The notes: generated by a model not told the origin, from the sequence alone. Numbered from the stretch's first letter, positions 10,666 to 20,634 are shown. The stretch is 54,809 bases of DNA from an uncultured Bryobacteraceae bacterium (GCA_937920635.1 CAKZUE010000058.1:1-54809); one strand, 5' to 3'. Made by a program: numbers and translations.

Positions 10666-11266
10666 AGACTGGCCCCCTGTTGTTCATTACCGGGAAATCC
10701 TTGACAGGCGATTCAAACCAGGCTTCGGCCACATAAGCCGTCTCGCCGCTGGCCAGAACCAGGATCGAATCAAAACCGGCCGCCCGCGCCGCTGACTTGG
10801 TCAGGTAGTCGGCAGGGAGAATCGAGCCGTCCGGCTTCAGCAACGAGTCCGGCGGCGAGGCCACGTGGCTCGGCTTCAGGCTGGCGTTGCCCACCACGAT
10901 GCGCTGCGTCACCACGGTCTGGCCCAGGTTGGAACAGGATCCCACCGCTATTCCGCCGTCGAGGCATTCCTGCCCGCCCACCTTGAGCAGCCGCGTCAGG
11001 ATCACCACCCCCGCGCCGCCGGTACGTGTCATGTTCATTCCCGCCGCCAGGCGGACGAGCACGTCCTGGTTGCCTGGCAGCGAGAAGTCGACGCCGCGGG
11101 CATACATATGGCCGGCGTCGCGGCTCACCTGCGACGTCTGCATCATTCGCCTCAGATCGAGGCCGAAGACCAGCATCCAGACATACAGCGGCAACAGAAG
11201 CGCGAAGGCCAAGGCGAATTCGATCAGCGAATTGCCCCGGCTGCTGCGTCGAGATGTTCGTTTCAT
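10646..11266 (-). CDS. TadE/TadF-like pseudopilin
   Basis: 206 residues from the ATG at 11266, chosen because AAGGGGG lies five bases upstream; an in-frame ATG at 11287 is possible. After a basic start (MKRTSRRSSRGNSLIEFALAF) comes one hydrophobic helix with the conserved Glu of pseudopilins (SLIEFALAF), then an extracytoplasmic domain without recognised motifs except two cysteines (ECLDGG, GSCSNLG). Middle gene of the three-gene unit, 23 bases after the preceding gene and overlapping the next by 20. Confidence 0.8.
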   Translation of the reverse strand: MKRTSRRSSRGNSLIEFALAFALLLPLYVWMLVFGLDLRRMMQTSQVSRDAGHMYARGVDFSLPGNQDVLVRLAAGMNMTRTGGAGVVILTRLLKVGGQECLDGGIAVGSCSNLGQTVVTQRIVVGNASLKPSHVASPPDSLLKPDGSILPADYLTKSAARAAGFDSILVLASGETAYVAEAWFESPVKDFPVMNNRGPVYARTIF

Positions 11267-11289
11267 CCAAGCCCCCTTGGCGGACATCC

Positions 11290-11787
11290 TCATCGGGGAG
11301 GCGGCGCGGCGCCGGTCGGCAAGCCCTCCATCCGGTCCGCGGCGCGCGCGGAGATGCGGATGGTGCCGGGCGCCCGCCAGAGAGGCGCGAGCCATTGGTG
11401 CTCGAAGCCTTCGACGGACACCTCGATGATGTTGCCCGGCACGTTGTCCGGCACTTCCTGGAACGTGGACGGGTCGAAGTAGCGGATCTTGATGGCGTCC
11501 TCCTTGCCGCGCAGGAACCCCATCGACTGTTGCGCCACAACCTGGCGGATGGAGGCATCGTGACCCAGCCCGCCCGAAGTCTGGTAGGTGACGGCGTACC
11601 GCACTCCCTCCCGCACCGCATGCTGGAACGTGGACTGGAGGAACACGACCAGCCCGTGATCGACGAAAGCGAAGACAAGCGCCAGCAGGGGCAAAAGAAT
11701 CATGGCCGTTTCAACCATCGTGTTGCCCTGGCTGCGGCGACGGCGGAGCGGCGCTCCGCGCGATGTCGAGACACAGAGATATTTCAT
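11290..11787 (-). CDS. TadE-like pseudopilin
   Basis: 165 residues. A basic N-terminus (LRRRRSQGNTMVETAMILLPLLALVFAFVDHGL) gives a single membrane helix with the Glu found in TadE-type prepilin-like proteins; the rest (about 60-165) is a short extracytoplasmic domain. First gene of the Tad-like unit. The ATG is preceded, five bases away, by a TATAGT hexamer and no Shine-Dalgarno, so the mRNA may be leaderless. The unit is divergent from the sigma factor gene, 167 bases apart. Confidence 0.85.
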   Translation of the reverse strand: MKYLCVSTSRGAPLRRRRSQGNTMVETAMILLPLLALVFAFVDHGLVVFLQSTFQHAVREGVRYAVTYQTSGGLGHDASIRQVVAQQSMGFLRGKEDAIKIRYFDPSTFQEVPDNVPGNIIEVSVEGFEHQWLAPLWRAPGTIRISARAADRMEGLPTGAAPPPR

Positions 11788-11792
11788 CTCAG

Positions 11793-11798
11793 ACTATA
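11793..11798 (-). promoter_or_regulatory. candidate -10 box, leaderless promoter of the Tad-like operon
   Basis: TATAGT on the minus strand ending five bases before the ATG at 11787. No clear -35. It lies next to the opposing TTGACA of the sigma-factor promoter, so polymerases on the two strands would occupy overlapping DNA. Confidence 0.5.
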
Positions 11799-11821
11799 TG
11801 ACGGAGGAAGCGGCGCAATTC

Positions 11822-11852
11822 TTGACACCGTGCGCGCGTCTCGGTGTTTATC
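11822..11852 (+). promoter_or_regulatory. candidate promoter of the sigma factor gene
   Basis: A perfect TTGACA at 11822-11827 followed after 18-19 bases by GTTTATC (weak -10). It would leave a leader of about 100 bases. The -35 is convincing, the -10 is not. Confidence 0.3.
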
Positions 11853-11954
11853 TGCGGACAACTCAGGTGATTCCCGTACCTGCCAGGCCCGATGCAGACG
11901 GCCCCGCCGGCCGAGTGAACTTTTTCCCTCCGCCAGCCGATTCCTTCCACAGAG

Positions 11955-12482
11955 ATGTCTGCCGCCAGAAAAGGCCGTGCCGAGGCAAGAGGCGGCGGGG
12001 CTGCCGGCGAGGCTCCCGCCGCCGGGGCAACGCCGGCGACGTTGCCCGAACAGTCACTGCTGGCCGAAGGCGAAGCGATGTTCCGATTCGCCCTGGCGCG
12101 CTGCAGGGATGCCGAGCTGGCGCGCGACGCCGCGCAGGAGGCCTGCCTGCGGCTGATCGAGAGCGAGTCGGAGGGCCGCCGCGTGCGCAACCGGCAGGCG
12201 TGGATGAGGAAGGTGATCGAAAACTATCTTTGCGACGACGCCCGCCGGGCGGCCCGCTGTGCTCCGCTACAGGAGGCCCGGGCGGCGCCGGAGGCGCCGC
12301 CGCCGGAGCCGGCGCAGCGGCCGCCCGCGACGCTGCCGCTGACCTCCCGGGAGGCCGAATGCGTCCGCCTGCGCCTGGACGGGCGGAGCTATAGCGAGAT
12401 CGCCGAGATATTGCATCTGCATCCCGGCTCAGTGGCCCGGCTTCTGTCCCGCGCCATGACGAAGCTGCGCCAGCGGCGATAG
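11955..12482 (+). CDS. ECF-like sigma-70 family RNA polymerase sigma factor
   Basis: 175 residues. A Gly/Ala-rich N-terminus (1-30) precedes sigma region 2 (about 38-90, with AMFRFALARCRDAELARDAAQEACLRL and RRVRNRQAWMRKVIENYLCDDARR) and region 4 (about 125-170, LTSREAECVRLRLDGRSYSEIAEILHLHPGSVARLLSRAM), the latter a helix-turn-helix that reads the -35 element. Region 2 and 4 are joined by a Pro/Ala linker, as in extracytoplasmic-function sigma factors. No anti-sigma gene is adjacent. It is transcribed away from the Tad-like genes, which are natural candidate targets (inference). Start site not fixed by a Shine-Dalgarno. Confidence 0.85.
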   Translation: MSAARKGRAEARGGGAAGEAPAAGATPATLPEQSLLAEGEAMFRFALARCRDAELARDAAQEACLRLIESESEGRRVRNRQAWMRKVIENYLCDDARRAARCAPLQEARAAPEAPPPEPAQRPPATLPLTSREAECVRLRLDGRSYSEIAEILHLHPGSVARLLSRAMTKLRQRR

Positions 12483-12497
12483 GAAAACAGCAGCCTG

Positions 12498-13742
12498 CTA
12501 GCGCGGCCGCTCGCGCTTTTTGTACGGAAATTTCTCCCAGTGCGCGGCCGCGCGGCCCAGCCGGTCCCAGACCACCGTGCCGCCCTTCACCGTCAGTTCC
12601 GCCGTCAGCAGGCGGTCTCCATCGAATCGCGCACCGGCGGAGTCTACAAAGCCGAACCTGCCTTTGGAGAGGCTGAGAACCGTGATGTCGGCCTCCGCGC
12701 CCTCGCTCAGATGGCCCAGATCCGTCCGGCCGATCTGGCGCGCCGGCGCCCAGGTCGACATCCGGATCACGTCTTCCAGCGGCGCGCCGAGGTTGAGGAG
12801 CTTCGACATCACGTTGATCATGTCCTTCATTCCGGCGTTCATGCTGCCAACGTGAAGGTCGGTGGAGATCGAGTCCGGCCAGAAGCCCTCGCGCGTCATC
12901 GGCACGGCGACATTCCAGTAGAAGCTGCCGCCGCCGTGGCCGACGTCAAAAATGATGCCGCGCTTGCGGCCCATCCACATGGCAGGGTTCGTCCTGCCTT
13001 CGAGGAGTTCATCGCGGTGGCCCGAATAGCAGTGCGTGTAGATGTCGCCCGGACGGAGTTTTTCCTCGAAAAGGATTTGCAGATTGCGGCGCTCGTTGGT
13101 CCAGCCGAAATCGACCATGACAGGGAGCTTCAGCTCATCGGCGGCTTTCCGCGCATTGTCCAGATCCGGCCAGCCTTCCTTGCTGTAGTGGGCCACCTTG
13201 ATGCCGACGATGAGATCCCTGTGCTCGCGCGCCACGCGGATGGCGGGTTCCGGCAGCATGTCGCCGGGGTCGTCCTCGCTGGTGATGCCCATGCCTCCGC
13301 CGACGATGTTGAGGAAGGCGAGCACGCGCGTGCGGGCGCGGTCGATCACGCGCTGGCGGAAATCCGGGAAATTGCGCCAGCCCGCGGTGCCCGCATCCAC
13401 CATGGTGGTCACGCCGGTGCGGAAGGAGAAGGCGTCGGGATAGACGCTGAGATCGCCGGTGTAGACGCCTTTCAGCCCCGTGCCGGCGTAGACATGCACA
13501 TGCATGTCGATGATGCCGGGCGTGACGTAGAGGCCGCTGGCGTCAACGACGCGCGCCGCCTGCGCCGGGTCGATGGACGGCGCCACGCGGGCGATCCTGC
13601 CTCCGGCCACCGCCACGTCGCGGCGCGCGCTGACGCCGTTTTTCGGGTCGATCAGATGGCCGCCTTTCAGCAGCAGGTCGTAAGCGGGCTGTGCAGCGGC
13701 GCTCATCGCAGCGGCCAGCAGAACAGGCAGCAGGGCACGCAT
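12498..13742 (-). CDS. secreted amidohydrolase / deacetylase-type metallohydrolase
   Basis: 414 residues with a signal peptide (MRALLPVLLAAAMSAAAQ). Dihydroorotase-like amidohydrolase fold: small beta domain (YDLLLKGGHLIDPKNG), metal-binding HVHV at 81-84, THCYSGHRD and a late Asp in STDLHVGS, with the C-terminal strand returning to the beta domain (VKGGTVVWDRLG). It resembles the amidohydrolase/deacetylase group whose substrates are N-acyl compounds; precise substrate unknown. The ATG at 13742 shares one base with the TGA of the upstream gene (TGATG) and has a full GGAGGTGA Shine-Dalgarno at 13747-13754, so the genes are translationally coupled. Confidence 0.87.
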   Translation of the reverse strand: MRALLPVLLAAAMSAAAQPAYDLLLKGGHLIDPKNGVSARRDVAVAGGRIARVAPSIDPAQAARVVDASGLYVTPGIIDMHVHVYAGTGLKGVYTGDLSVYPDAFSFRTGVTTMVDAGTAGWRNFPDFRQRVIDRARTRVLAFLNIVGGGMGITSEDDPGDMLPEPAIRVAREHRDLIVGIKVAHYSKEGWPDLDNARKAADELKLPVMVDFGWTNERRNLQILFEEKLRPGDIYTHCYSGHRDELLEGRTNPAMWMGRKRGIIFDVGHGGGSFYWNVAVPMTREGFWPDSISTDLHVGSMNAGMKDMINVMSKLLNLGAPLEDVIRMSTWAPARQIGRTDLGHLSEGAEADITVLSLSKGRFGFVDSAGARFDGDRLLTAELTVKGGTVVWDRLGRAAAHWEKFPYKKRERPR

Positions 13743-14677
13743 CAATCACCTCCGGGGGGCCGCCCGGCGGCGGGCGCCGGCGGCCGGGCCATCGCCGCCA
13801 ATTCGCGGGCGGCGCGCAGATTCTCTTCCACCATCTCCCATGCGCGCGGATGAAAGCAAAGGTCGGCGCACCACCATTCGATGCGCGGCACGGCGCCCAG
13901 CGCGGGGGCCACGTAACGCCACGGCACGCGCCCCTGCCCGATCGGCACATGGTGGCTGGTGTCGTCGCCATAGAGCGTGCCGTCGCTGTCGATGACATGA
14001 ACCGCGCCGATGGCGGCGCCGAGCTTCTCGATGAATTCCGCCACGCCCCCCTCCAGCGTCTCTTTTGCGCCGTGCTGCCGCGCCCCCGCGACAGCGCACA
14101 TGTAAGCGTGCGCCGTGTCAAACAGCACGCGGAACCACGGGTGGCCCACCTGCTCGTACAGGGCCAGCACCTCCGAGGGCTTGTTGAACACGAAGCCCGG
14201 CTCGAACTCCCAGGCCATGAGGACGCGCGCCTGGCGCGCCCAATCCGCGCACTCTCTCCACAGATCGGCCACATGGTGGAAGGCGGCGTGGTATTCGCGG
14301 TCGGTGAGCGAGCCCGGCGCCGTGCCCGTGTCCACGCGGATCATCGGACTGCCGATGTCGTGGCACAGTTCCACCAGGCGGCGGAACCGGTCGAGATAGG
14401 CCTGCCGGTTCTCTTCGAGCGCCGGGTTGCAGGCGCTGAGGTCGGCCGAGTAGCCGGAGATGCCCAGCCCGAGCCCGCCGAGCAGGGATTTCAGTTCTTC
14501 GCGCGCGGACCGCGCCGCATAGCGCTCCAGCGTGACATGCGGCGGATAGCCGTTCAGTTCGATGCCGTCGTAGCCGGCGCGCGCCAGCCGCCGGGCCACT
14601 TCTTCCAGCGGCTTGGGCTCGGCGGCGTAAGGCCCGAAGGCGAACGACCAGGAACCCATCGAAATGCGGATCGCCAT
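13742..14677 (-). CDS. sugar phosphate isomerase/epimerase-like TIM-barrel protein
   Basis: 311 residues of the xylose-isomerase-like (AP endonuclease 2) fold: RLARAGYDGIELNGYPPH near 30-47, the metal-ligand Glu in LMAWEFEPG, the Asp/His of VLFDTAHAYM and HVIDSDGTLYGDDTSHH, and a final Glu in PRIEWW. Such proteins isomerise or epimerise sugars, inositols and related polyols. No signal peptide, so cytoplasmic, in contrast to its coupled partner. An AGGGGAG sequence precedes the ATG at 14677. The substrate is not predictable from sequence. Confidence 0.85.
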   Translation of the reverse strand: MAIRISMGSWSFAFGPYAAEPKPLEEVARRLARAGYDGIELNGYPPHVTLERYAARSAREELKSLLGGLGLGISGYSADLSACNPALEENRQAYLDRFRRLVELCHDIGSPMIRVDTGTAPGSLTDREYHAAFHHVADLWRECADWARQARVLMAWEFEPGFVFNKPSEVLALYEQVGHPWFRVLFDTAHAYMCAVAGARQHGAKETLEGGVAEFIEKLGAAIGAVHVIDSDGTLYGDDTSHHVPIGQGRVPWRYVAPALGAVPRIEWWCADLCFHPRAWEMVEENLRAARELAAMARPPAPAAGRPPGGD

Positions 14678-14742
14678 CTCTCCCCTAGCTTACATCCCCC
14701 GCCCCGCCGGAACCGGGCGCTGCGGCGCCCTGCAATTCAGGC

Positions 14743-14772
14743 TTGACGAACCGTCTGCCGATACAACAGAAT
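14743..14772 (+). promoter_or_regulatory. candidate promoter of the penicillin-binding protein gene
   Basis: TTGACG (14743-14748), 18 bases, CAGAAT (14767-14772). The transcript would have a leader of about 75 bases before the ATG at 14853. Confidence 0.4.
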
Positions 14773-14852
14773 AGGGATGTCTTGTTTGACCCGGGCGGGG
14801 CGCCGGTTGCGTCTTCCGCCGCGAAATCCGGATTCGAGAGGAAGCGGGGAAA

Positions 14853-16136
14853 ATGGTTCGTTTTCTTTGCCTGGCGTTCCTGACTGCGTCGCTGATTCCC
14901 GCACAATCTGCCAGGACGAAATCCCACGGGGACACCAAGAAGAAACCGGCTGCCGTCCGCACTTCGGCAAAGTCCGGGAACGCGCCGGCCACGGCGGCGC
15001 GGAAGCCGGTGGCGCGGGAGGCCGCCGGGAGCGCCGCCCGGGCGGCGGGCAAGGCAAAGGGGCAGGCGGCCGCGGTCAGCTCTACAACCGCCCGTCCGGG
15101 CAGCCAATCCCTGGCGCCGCGCGCTTCGCGCACAGCTCCAGTCTCACGGCGGCGCAGGACGTACAGCCCATGGAGCACGCCGACCTACGCCGACTCGACG
15201 CTGGGAGACGCGTTCGAAGGCGAGGATCCGGTGGTCCGCCGCGCCGCGGTGGAAGCCTTGGGGCCCTATAACGGCAGCGTGGTGGTGGCTGATCCCTTCA
15301 CCGGCCGCATTCTCGCCATGGTGAACCAGAAGCTGGCGCGCGCGGGCGCCTATCAACCGTGCTCGACGATCAAGCTGGTGGCGGCGGTGGCGGGGCTCCA
15401 CGAGGGCATCATCGACCGCGAGACGCGGCTGCGGCTGACGCGGCGCGAGAGCATGGATCTGACCGAGGCGCTGGCGCGCTCGAACAACAAGTTCTTTTTC
15501 GACATCGGCGAGAAGCTCGGCTTCGACCGCATCTATCATTACGCGCGCCTGTTCGGGCTGGGCGAGAAGGCCGGGCTGGACATCGACGGCGAGAGCGCCG
15601 GCCTGCTGCCGGAATGGAAGCCGAAGGAAGTGCCTTGCGGCATGATGACCAGCTTCGGCGAGGCCATCTCGATCACGCCGCTGCAATTGACGGCGCTTGT
15701 ATCGGCCATCGCCAACGGCGGCTCGCTGTACTGGCTCCAGCATCCGCGCTCCCCGGAGGAGGCCGAACGGATGGTGCCGCGCCTGAAGCGCCGCATCGAG
15801 CTGGCGGCGCGCATCGAGGACCTGCTGCCGGGCATGATGGGCGCGGTCGACTACGGCACGGCGCGCCGCGCCGCGTTCGATCCCTCGACGCCGATCTTCG
15901 GCAAGACGGGCACCTGCACGGACTCGCGCACGCACCTGGGGTGGTTCTCGAGCTTCAACGATGTGGGGGGCCGCAAGCTGGTGGTGACGGTCCTGCTCAC
16001 GGGCGGAGCGCCGGTCAACGGCCCGGTGGCCTCGGGCATCGCCGGGCAGGTGTACAAGGCGCTGGCCGAGCAGCAGTATCTGGCGGAACGCAAGACGTAC
16101 AGCCCGGCGGCGCTGATCACGGAGACCAGCCGGTAA
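14853..16136 (+). CDS. compact penicillin-binding transpeptidase
   Basis: 427 residues. A signal peptide (about 1-20) is followed by a Lys/Ala/Arg/Ser-rich low-complexity stretch (about 21-105) and then directly by a transpeptidase domain (about 135-420) with the three active-site motifs: STIK 171-174 (acylated serine S171), SNN 210-212 and KTGT 351-354. The family crosslinks peptidoglycan and binds beta-lactams. It lacks the usual pedestal/dimerisation domain of class B PBPs, and its only hydrophobic segment looks cleavable, so it may be periplasmic rather than anchored. AGGAAG precedes the ATG. A cyclase gene follows after about 57 bases in the same direction. Confidence 0.88.
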   Translation: MVRFLCLAFLTASLIPAQSARTKSHGDTKKKPAAVRTSAKSGNAPATAARKPVAREAAGSAARAAGKAKGQAAAVSSTTARPGSQSLAPRASRTAPVSRRRRTYSPWSTPTYADSTLGDAFEGEDPVVRRAAVEALGPYNGSVVVADPFTGRILAMVNQKLARAGAYQPCSTIKLVAAVAGLHEGIIDRETRLRLTRRESMDLTEALARSNNKFFFDIGEKLGFDRIYHYARLFGLGEKAGLDIDGESAGLLPEWKPKEVPCGMMTSFGEAISITPLQLTALVSAIANGGSLYWLQHPRSPEEAERMVPRLKRRIELAARIEDLLPGMMGAVDYGTARRAAFDPSTPIFGKTGTCTDSRTHLGWFSSFNDVGGRKLVVTVLLTGGAPVNGPVASGIAGQVYKALAEQQYLAERKTYSPAALITETSR

Positions 16137-16193
16137 GCAGCCGCACAGTGGAAAATCGTTCATGAATCCGGCGCGCCCGCCGATGGGTTGCGT

Positions 16194-17630
16194 GTGCGGC
16201 TGATTGCTTTTCGTGGTCTTCCTTTCCGGCTGACCGGCAGCGTTTTCCGCGACCTGGCGATCGTGCAGGCGGGCTTCGGGCTGCTGGTGGGACTTGTGTT
16301 CCCTTTCACAGTGCATCAGATGGGCGTTCCGGCAGAGCACCTGCTCAACTGGCGCTTTCATCTGTATTGCCTGGCGGCAGGGCTGGCCGTGGGCGGCATG
16401 AACGTGTGGATCGCCAACCGCGTGGTGCGGGCGCGGATGCGGCTGATCGCCGCGAGGCTGGAAGAGATCCGCGCCACTCTGGAGCGGATCCAGCTGGAGG
16501 GCGACGTCTGCGGATGCGACCCCGGCCAGTGCTTTCTGCCCGTGGACTCCGACGATGAGCTGGGCCGCACGAGCGAGTCTTTCAACCTGATGGCGGCCAC
16601 GCTGGCCGACGCCCTGCACACGACGGCCGCGGTGCGGAGGATGACCGAGCGGATGGTGGAGCACCTGCGGTTGGAAGAGATGGCGCGCACGGCGCTGGAA
16701 GAGATGCTCGAGCACACCCTGTCGGCCGGCGGAGCGGTGTATCTGGCGCGGGAAGGCAGTCTGGAGCTGGCGTCCTCGAGCGGGCTGGAGGAAGCCGAAT
16801 CGCTGGCCTCCCATCCGGTGGTGATGAAAGCGTTCGAGACGCTCCAGGGCGCGCGGCTGGAGCTGCCCGGAGGCATCCTGCTCAACCGGGTGCTGGCCTG
16901 CTTTCCTCCGCGCGCGGTTCTGGTGGAGGCCGTCGAATACGACGGGCGCGCGCTGGGCGTGGTGCTGCTGGCCAGCGACCGCCCCTATACGGAAGAAGAG
17001 ACCCGGCGCCTGCGCCTGCTGAGCCGCCCGCTGGCGCTGGCCTTCCACAACGCCCTCGCCTACGACGAACTGGAGCGGGTGGCCGCGCTGGACGGGCTCA
17101 CTGGCTGCTACAACCGGCGCTTCGGACTGGCGCGCCTGCGCGAGGAGCTGGCCCGGGTGATGCGGATGGAAGCGCCGCTGAGCGTGATCCTGTTCGATCT
17201 GGACCACTTCAAAGCGGTCAATGATACCTGGGGGCATCTGGCGGGAGACCGCGTGCTGATGCAGGCGGCCAGGCAGGCGCGGCTGCTGCTGCGGCAGGGC
17301 GACGTGCTGATCCGCTACGGAGGGGAGGAGTTTCTGGCGGTGCTGCCGTTTGCGGATGCGGAGGAGGCCGCCGGAGTGGCAGAGCGCATCCGGCTCGCCA
17401 TCGCCGAGACTCCTGTTCCGAACGGGCGCGAGGCGATTTCGGTCACCGTGAGCGCGGGCGTGGCCTGCTGGCCGCAGGCGCCGGTGGAATCGGAGATCGA
17501 GCTGGTCGACCTGGCCGACGCCGCCCTCTACCTGGCCAAGCGCGGCGGCCGCAACCGCGTGGTAAGCCGCTCCGCGGCGTCCGCGCCGGTGGCCCCGCAG
17601 CATCCTGCCGCGCGGGCGCGGCAGAATTGA
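16194..17630 (+). CDS. membrane diguanylate cyclase with HAMP-like and GAF-like regions
   Basis: About 478 residues from the GTG at 16194 (a TTG at 16188 is equally possible; neither has a Shine-Dalgarno). Two hydrophobic segments (about 20-42 and 55-75) enclose a short external loop; a HAMP-like stretch with DSDDELGRTSESFNLMAATL and a GAF-like sensor (about 155-290) precede a GGDEF domain. The catalytic GGEEF is at 376-380 and an inhibitory I-site RQGD at 367-370, spaced five residues as in active, feedback-inhibited enzymes. Product: cyclic di-GMP. A CDPGQC cluster in the sensor part could bind a cofactor (speculation). Confidence 0.9.
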   Translation: MRLIAFRGLPFRLTGSVFRDLAIVQAGFGLLVGLVFPFTVHQMGVPAEHLLNWRFHLYCLAAGLAVGGMNVWIANRVVRARMRLIAARLEEIRATLERIQLEGDVCGCDPGQCFLPVDSDDELGRTSESFNLMAATLADALHTTAAVRRMTERMVEHLRLEEMARTALEEMLEHTLSAGGAVYLAREGSLELASSSGLEEAESLASHPVVMKAFETLQGARLELPGGILLNRVLACFPPRAVLVEAVEYDGRALGVVLLASDRPYTEEETRRLRLLSRPLALAFHNALAYDELERVAALDGLTGCYNRRFGLARLREELARVMRMEAPLSVILFDLDHFKAVNDTWGHLAGDRVLMQAARQARLLLRQGDVLIRYGGEEFLAVLPFADAEEAAGVAERIRLAIAETPVPNGREAISVTVSAGVACWPQAPVESEIELVDLADAALYLAKRGGRNRVVSRSAASAPVAPQHPAARARQN

Positions 17631-17651
17631 CAAAGAATCAGCGCGGCGGTT

Positions 17652-18735
<1,084 letters not shown>

Positions 18736-18765
18736 GGAAACGGTCCTGCTTCAGAGGGAACCGCG

Positions 18766-19026
18766 TCAGGATTCCAGTTCAACGACGCTGACCCACTTGC
18801 CCAGACGGCCGCGGTCGCGCCATTCCACGCGCCCTCCCACCTTGGCGAAGAGCGTGTCGTCGCTGCCGATGCCGACGTTGTCGCCGGCCTTGTACCGGGT
18901 GCCCCGCTGGCGGACCAGGATGGCCCCGCCCTGGACGAGCTGGCCGCCGAAAACCTTGATGCCGAGCCGCTGCGCCGTGCTGTCGCGGCCGTTTTTGGAG
19001 CTGCCGAGTCCTTTTTTGTGCGCCAT
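18766..19026 (-). CDS. rpmA: 50S ribosomal protein L27
   Basis: 86 residues, full length. Starts [16 protein letters not shown], the standard L27 N-terminus reaching toward the peptidyl transferase centre, without the cleaved extension found in Firmicutes; the internal [22 protein letters not shown] is family-typical. Nineteen bases after rplU. Confidence 0.98.
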   Translation of the reverse strand: MAHKKGLGSSKNGRDSTAQRLGIKVFGGQLVQGGAILVRQRGTRYKAGDNVGIGSDDTLFAKVGGRVEWRDRGRLGKWVSVVELES

Positions 19027-19045
19027 GGCGGTAATTCCTCCCGAC

Positions 19046-19357
19046 TCAGAGCACGATGTCGGAGATCTTCACTGCGGTGAAGTTCTGCCGGTGTCCGATC
19101 GTGCGCTTGTACTGCTTCTTCCGTTTGAACTTGAAAACGATCACCTTGTCGCCGCGGCCGTGCTTCTGGATCTGGCCGCGCACGCGGGCCGAGGCGGCCT
19201 CGGGGCCGGTGATCAGGGTGCCGTCGTCCTTGCCGACGGCGACCACGCGGTCAAACTCGACCGCCGTGCCGGCTTCGCCGGCCAGCGTCTCCACCACCAC
19301 GGTTTCGCCGGGCGCGACGCGGTACTGCTTGCCGCCTGTTTCGATCACTGCAAACAT
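19046..19357 (-). CDS. rplU: 50S ribosomal protein L21
   Basis: 103 residues from the ATG at 19357 ([18 protein letters not shown]), the family start; GAGAGGTC lies upstream. The C-terminal [21 protein letters not shown] is the RNA-binding signature. First gene of the rplU-rpmA-obg cluster with a leader of about 100 bases that contains GC-rich inverted repeats around 19426-19443, a place where autoregulation could act (not shown). Confidence 0.98.
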   Translation of the reverse strand: MFAVIETGGKQYRVAPGETVVVETLAGEAGTAVEFDRVVAVGKDDGTLITGPEAASARVRGQIQKHGRGDKVIVFKFKRKKQYKRTIGHRQNFTAVKISDIVL

Positions 19358-19464
19358 GGGTCTGACCTCTCGATGACGCTGCGGGAACTGTGCTGAACGT
19401 TGTCCCGGCGGGTTGGCCGGCGCCTGGGCGCAAGAGCGCGCCTGGCCGGGCGCCACAACTTCTT

Positions 19465-19493
19465 ATCGTAGCCGATCCGGGCCGCCGGCGCAA
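19465..19493 (-). promoter_or_regulatory. candidate rplU-rpmA-obg promoter
   Basis: TTGCGC (19493-19488), 17 bases, TACGAT (19470-19465) on the minus strand, giving a leader of about 100 bases before rplU. Confidence 0.45.
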
Positions 19494-19520
19494 ATCGTTG
19501 GACCTGCAACAGCAAGCGCC

Positions 19521-20615
19521 ATGAAAATCCCTCAATGCCACTGGCGGCCTGCCGATATGGGACACGACGCGGATACCGCGGACGCCATGTCGACCAAAGA
19601 ATTCATCAGCCTGCGGGCGAGCCTGGACCGGGCCGAGTACCAGCACGCGCTTTTTCAGAGCGCACTGACGGCGTATCTGGAGGCCCTGGCGGGCGTGGAG
19701 CGCCACGTCTTCCAGCCCTGCGCGGAGAAGATCCAGGGACAGCCGCCTTCGGTAGCGCCTGCCCGGCAGCGGCTGGCGGGCCAGCCGAGCCAGGAGACCT
19801 TTTCGGCGGCGCAGCGGGAGCTGGACGGCGCTTTGCAAACCGCGCACGATTTCATCTCGCGCGAACTGGCCGGAACGGTGGAACTGGCCGAGGTGGTGCG
19901 GCTGCTGGAGGCCACGGCCGCCTCGCTCCAGAACCGCGGCGGCCGGCGCGAATCGGAGTTTCTCGATGTGGCCAGCGGACTGCGACGGGCGGCCGAGCGC
20001 GAGGACTTGCAGGAGCTCCGGCAGCACATCCTGGCGCAGGTCCAGTTGATCACCTCGCTCGTGGAGGAGATGCGGCAGGAAAACCGCCAGATCGTGGCGG
20101 AACTCGAAAGGGAAATGCACGCCTACCGCAGGCGGCTGGACGAGGTGGAGGCGGCGGCGCATCGCGACGCGCTGACCGGGCTGGCCAACCGCGCGTCGTT
20201 CGAGAAGCGGGCGCAGGAGATGATCGAATCCGGCGTGCCGTTCAGCCTGGTGCTGATCGACCTGAACCACTTCAAGCGGGTGAACGACGTGCATGGCCAC
20301 CTGGCCGGCGACGAACTGCTGCGCGTCTTTTCGAGCCGCCTGAAGCATCAGCTCCGCGCCGACGACATGGCCGCCCGGTGGGGCGGCGACGAGTTCGTGG
20401 TGCTGCTGCCGGCGGCGCTGCGCGACGCGATGGCGCGCGCCCGGCTGCTGGAGCAGTCGCTGTCGGGCGATTATCAGCTCACGGCGGGCGGAGAGACGCT
20501 GCGCGTGCGGGTGGGGCTGTCCATGGGCGTGGCCGAGCACCGCCCGGGCGAGCCGCTCAATGAACTGCTGCGGCGCGCTGACCAGGGACTGTACCAGAGC
20601 AAAGGCATCCGCTGA
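19521..20615 (+). CDS. cytoplasmic diguanylate cyclase with N-terminal helical region
   Basis: 364 residues if started at the ATG at 19521; ATGs at 19557 and 19587 are also in frame and none has a clear Shine-Dalgarno. The first 200 residues are helical without membrane segments, with a predicted coiled coil around QENRQIVAELEREMHAYRRRLDEVEAAA leading into a GGDEF domain: DALTGLANRASFEKR, DLNHFKRVNDVHGHLAGDELL, catalytic GGDEF 288-292 and I-site RADD 279-282. It should make c-di-GMP with product inhibition. It is divergent from rplU and close to an SDR gene and the flagellar cap genes. Confidence 0.87.
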   Translation: MKIPQCHWRPADMGHDADTADAMSTKEFISLRASLDRAEYQHALFQSALTAYLEALAGVERHVFQPCAEKIQGQPPSVAPARQRLAGQPSQETFSAAQRELDGALQTAHDFISRELAGTVELAEVVRLLEATAASLQNRGGRRESEFLDVASGLRRAAEREDLQELRQHILAQVQLITSLVEEMRQENRQIVAELEREMHAYRRRLDEVEAAAHRDALTGLANRASFEKRAQEMIESGVPFSLVLIDLNHFKRVNDVHGHLAGDELLRVFSSRLKHQLRADDMAARWGGDEFVVLLPAALRDAMARARLLEQSLSGDYQLTAGGETLRVRVGLSMGVAEHRPGEPLNELLRRADQGLYQSKGIR

Positions 20616-20634
20616 CGGCCCGGTTCGAGCCTGC

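Noticed and set aside
15144-17633. 829-codon open frame on the minus strand opposite the PBP and cyclase
   Set aside because: Spans two recognisable plus-strand genes and lacks any domain signature.
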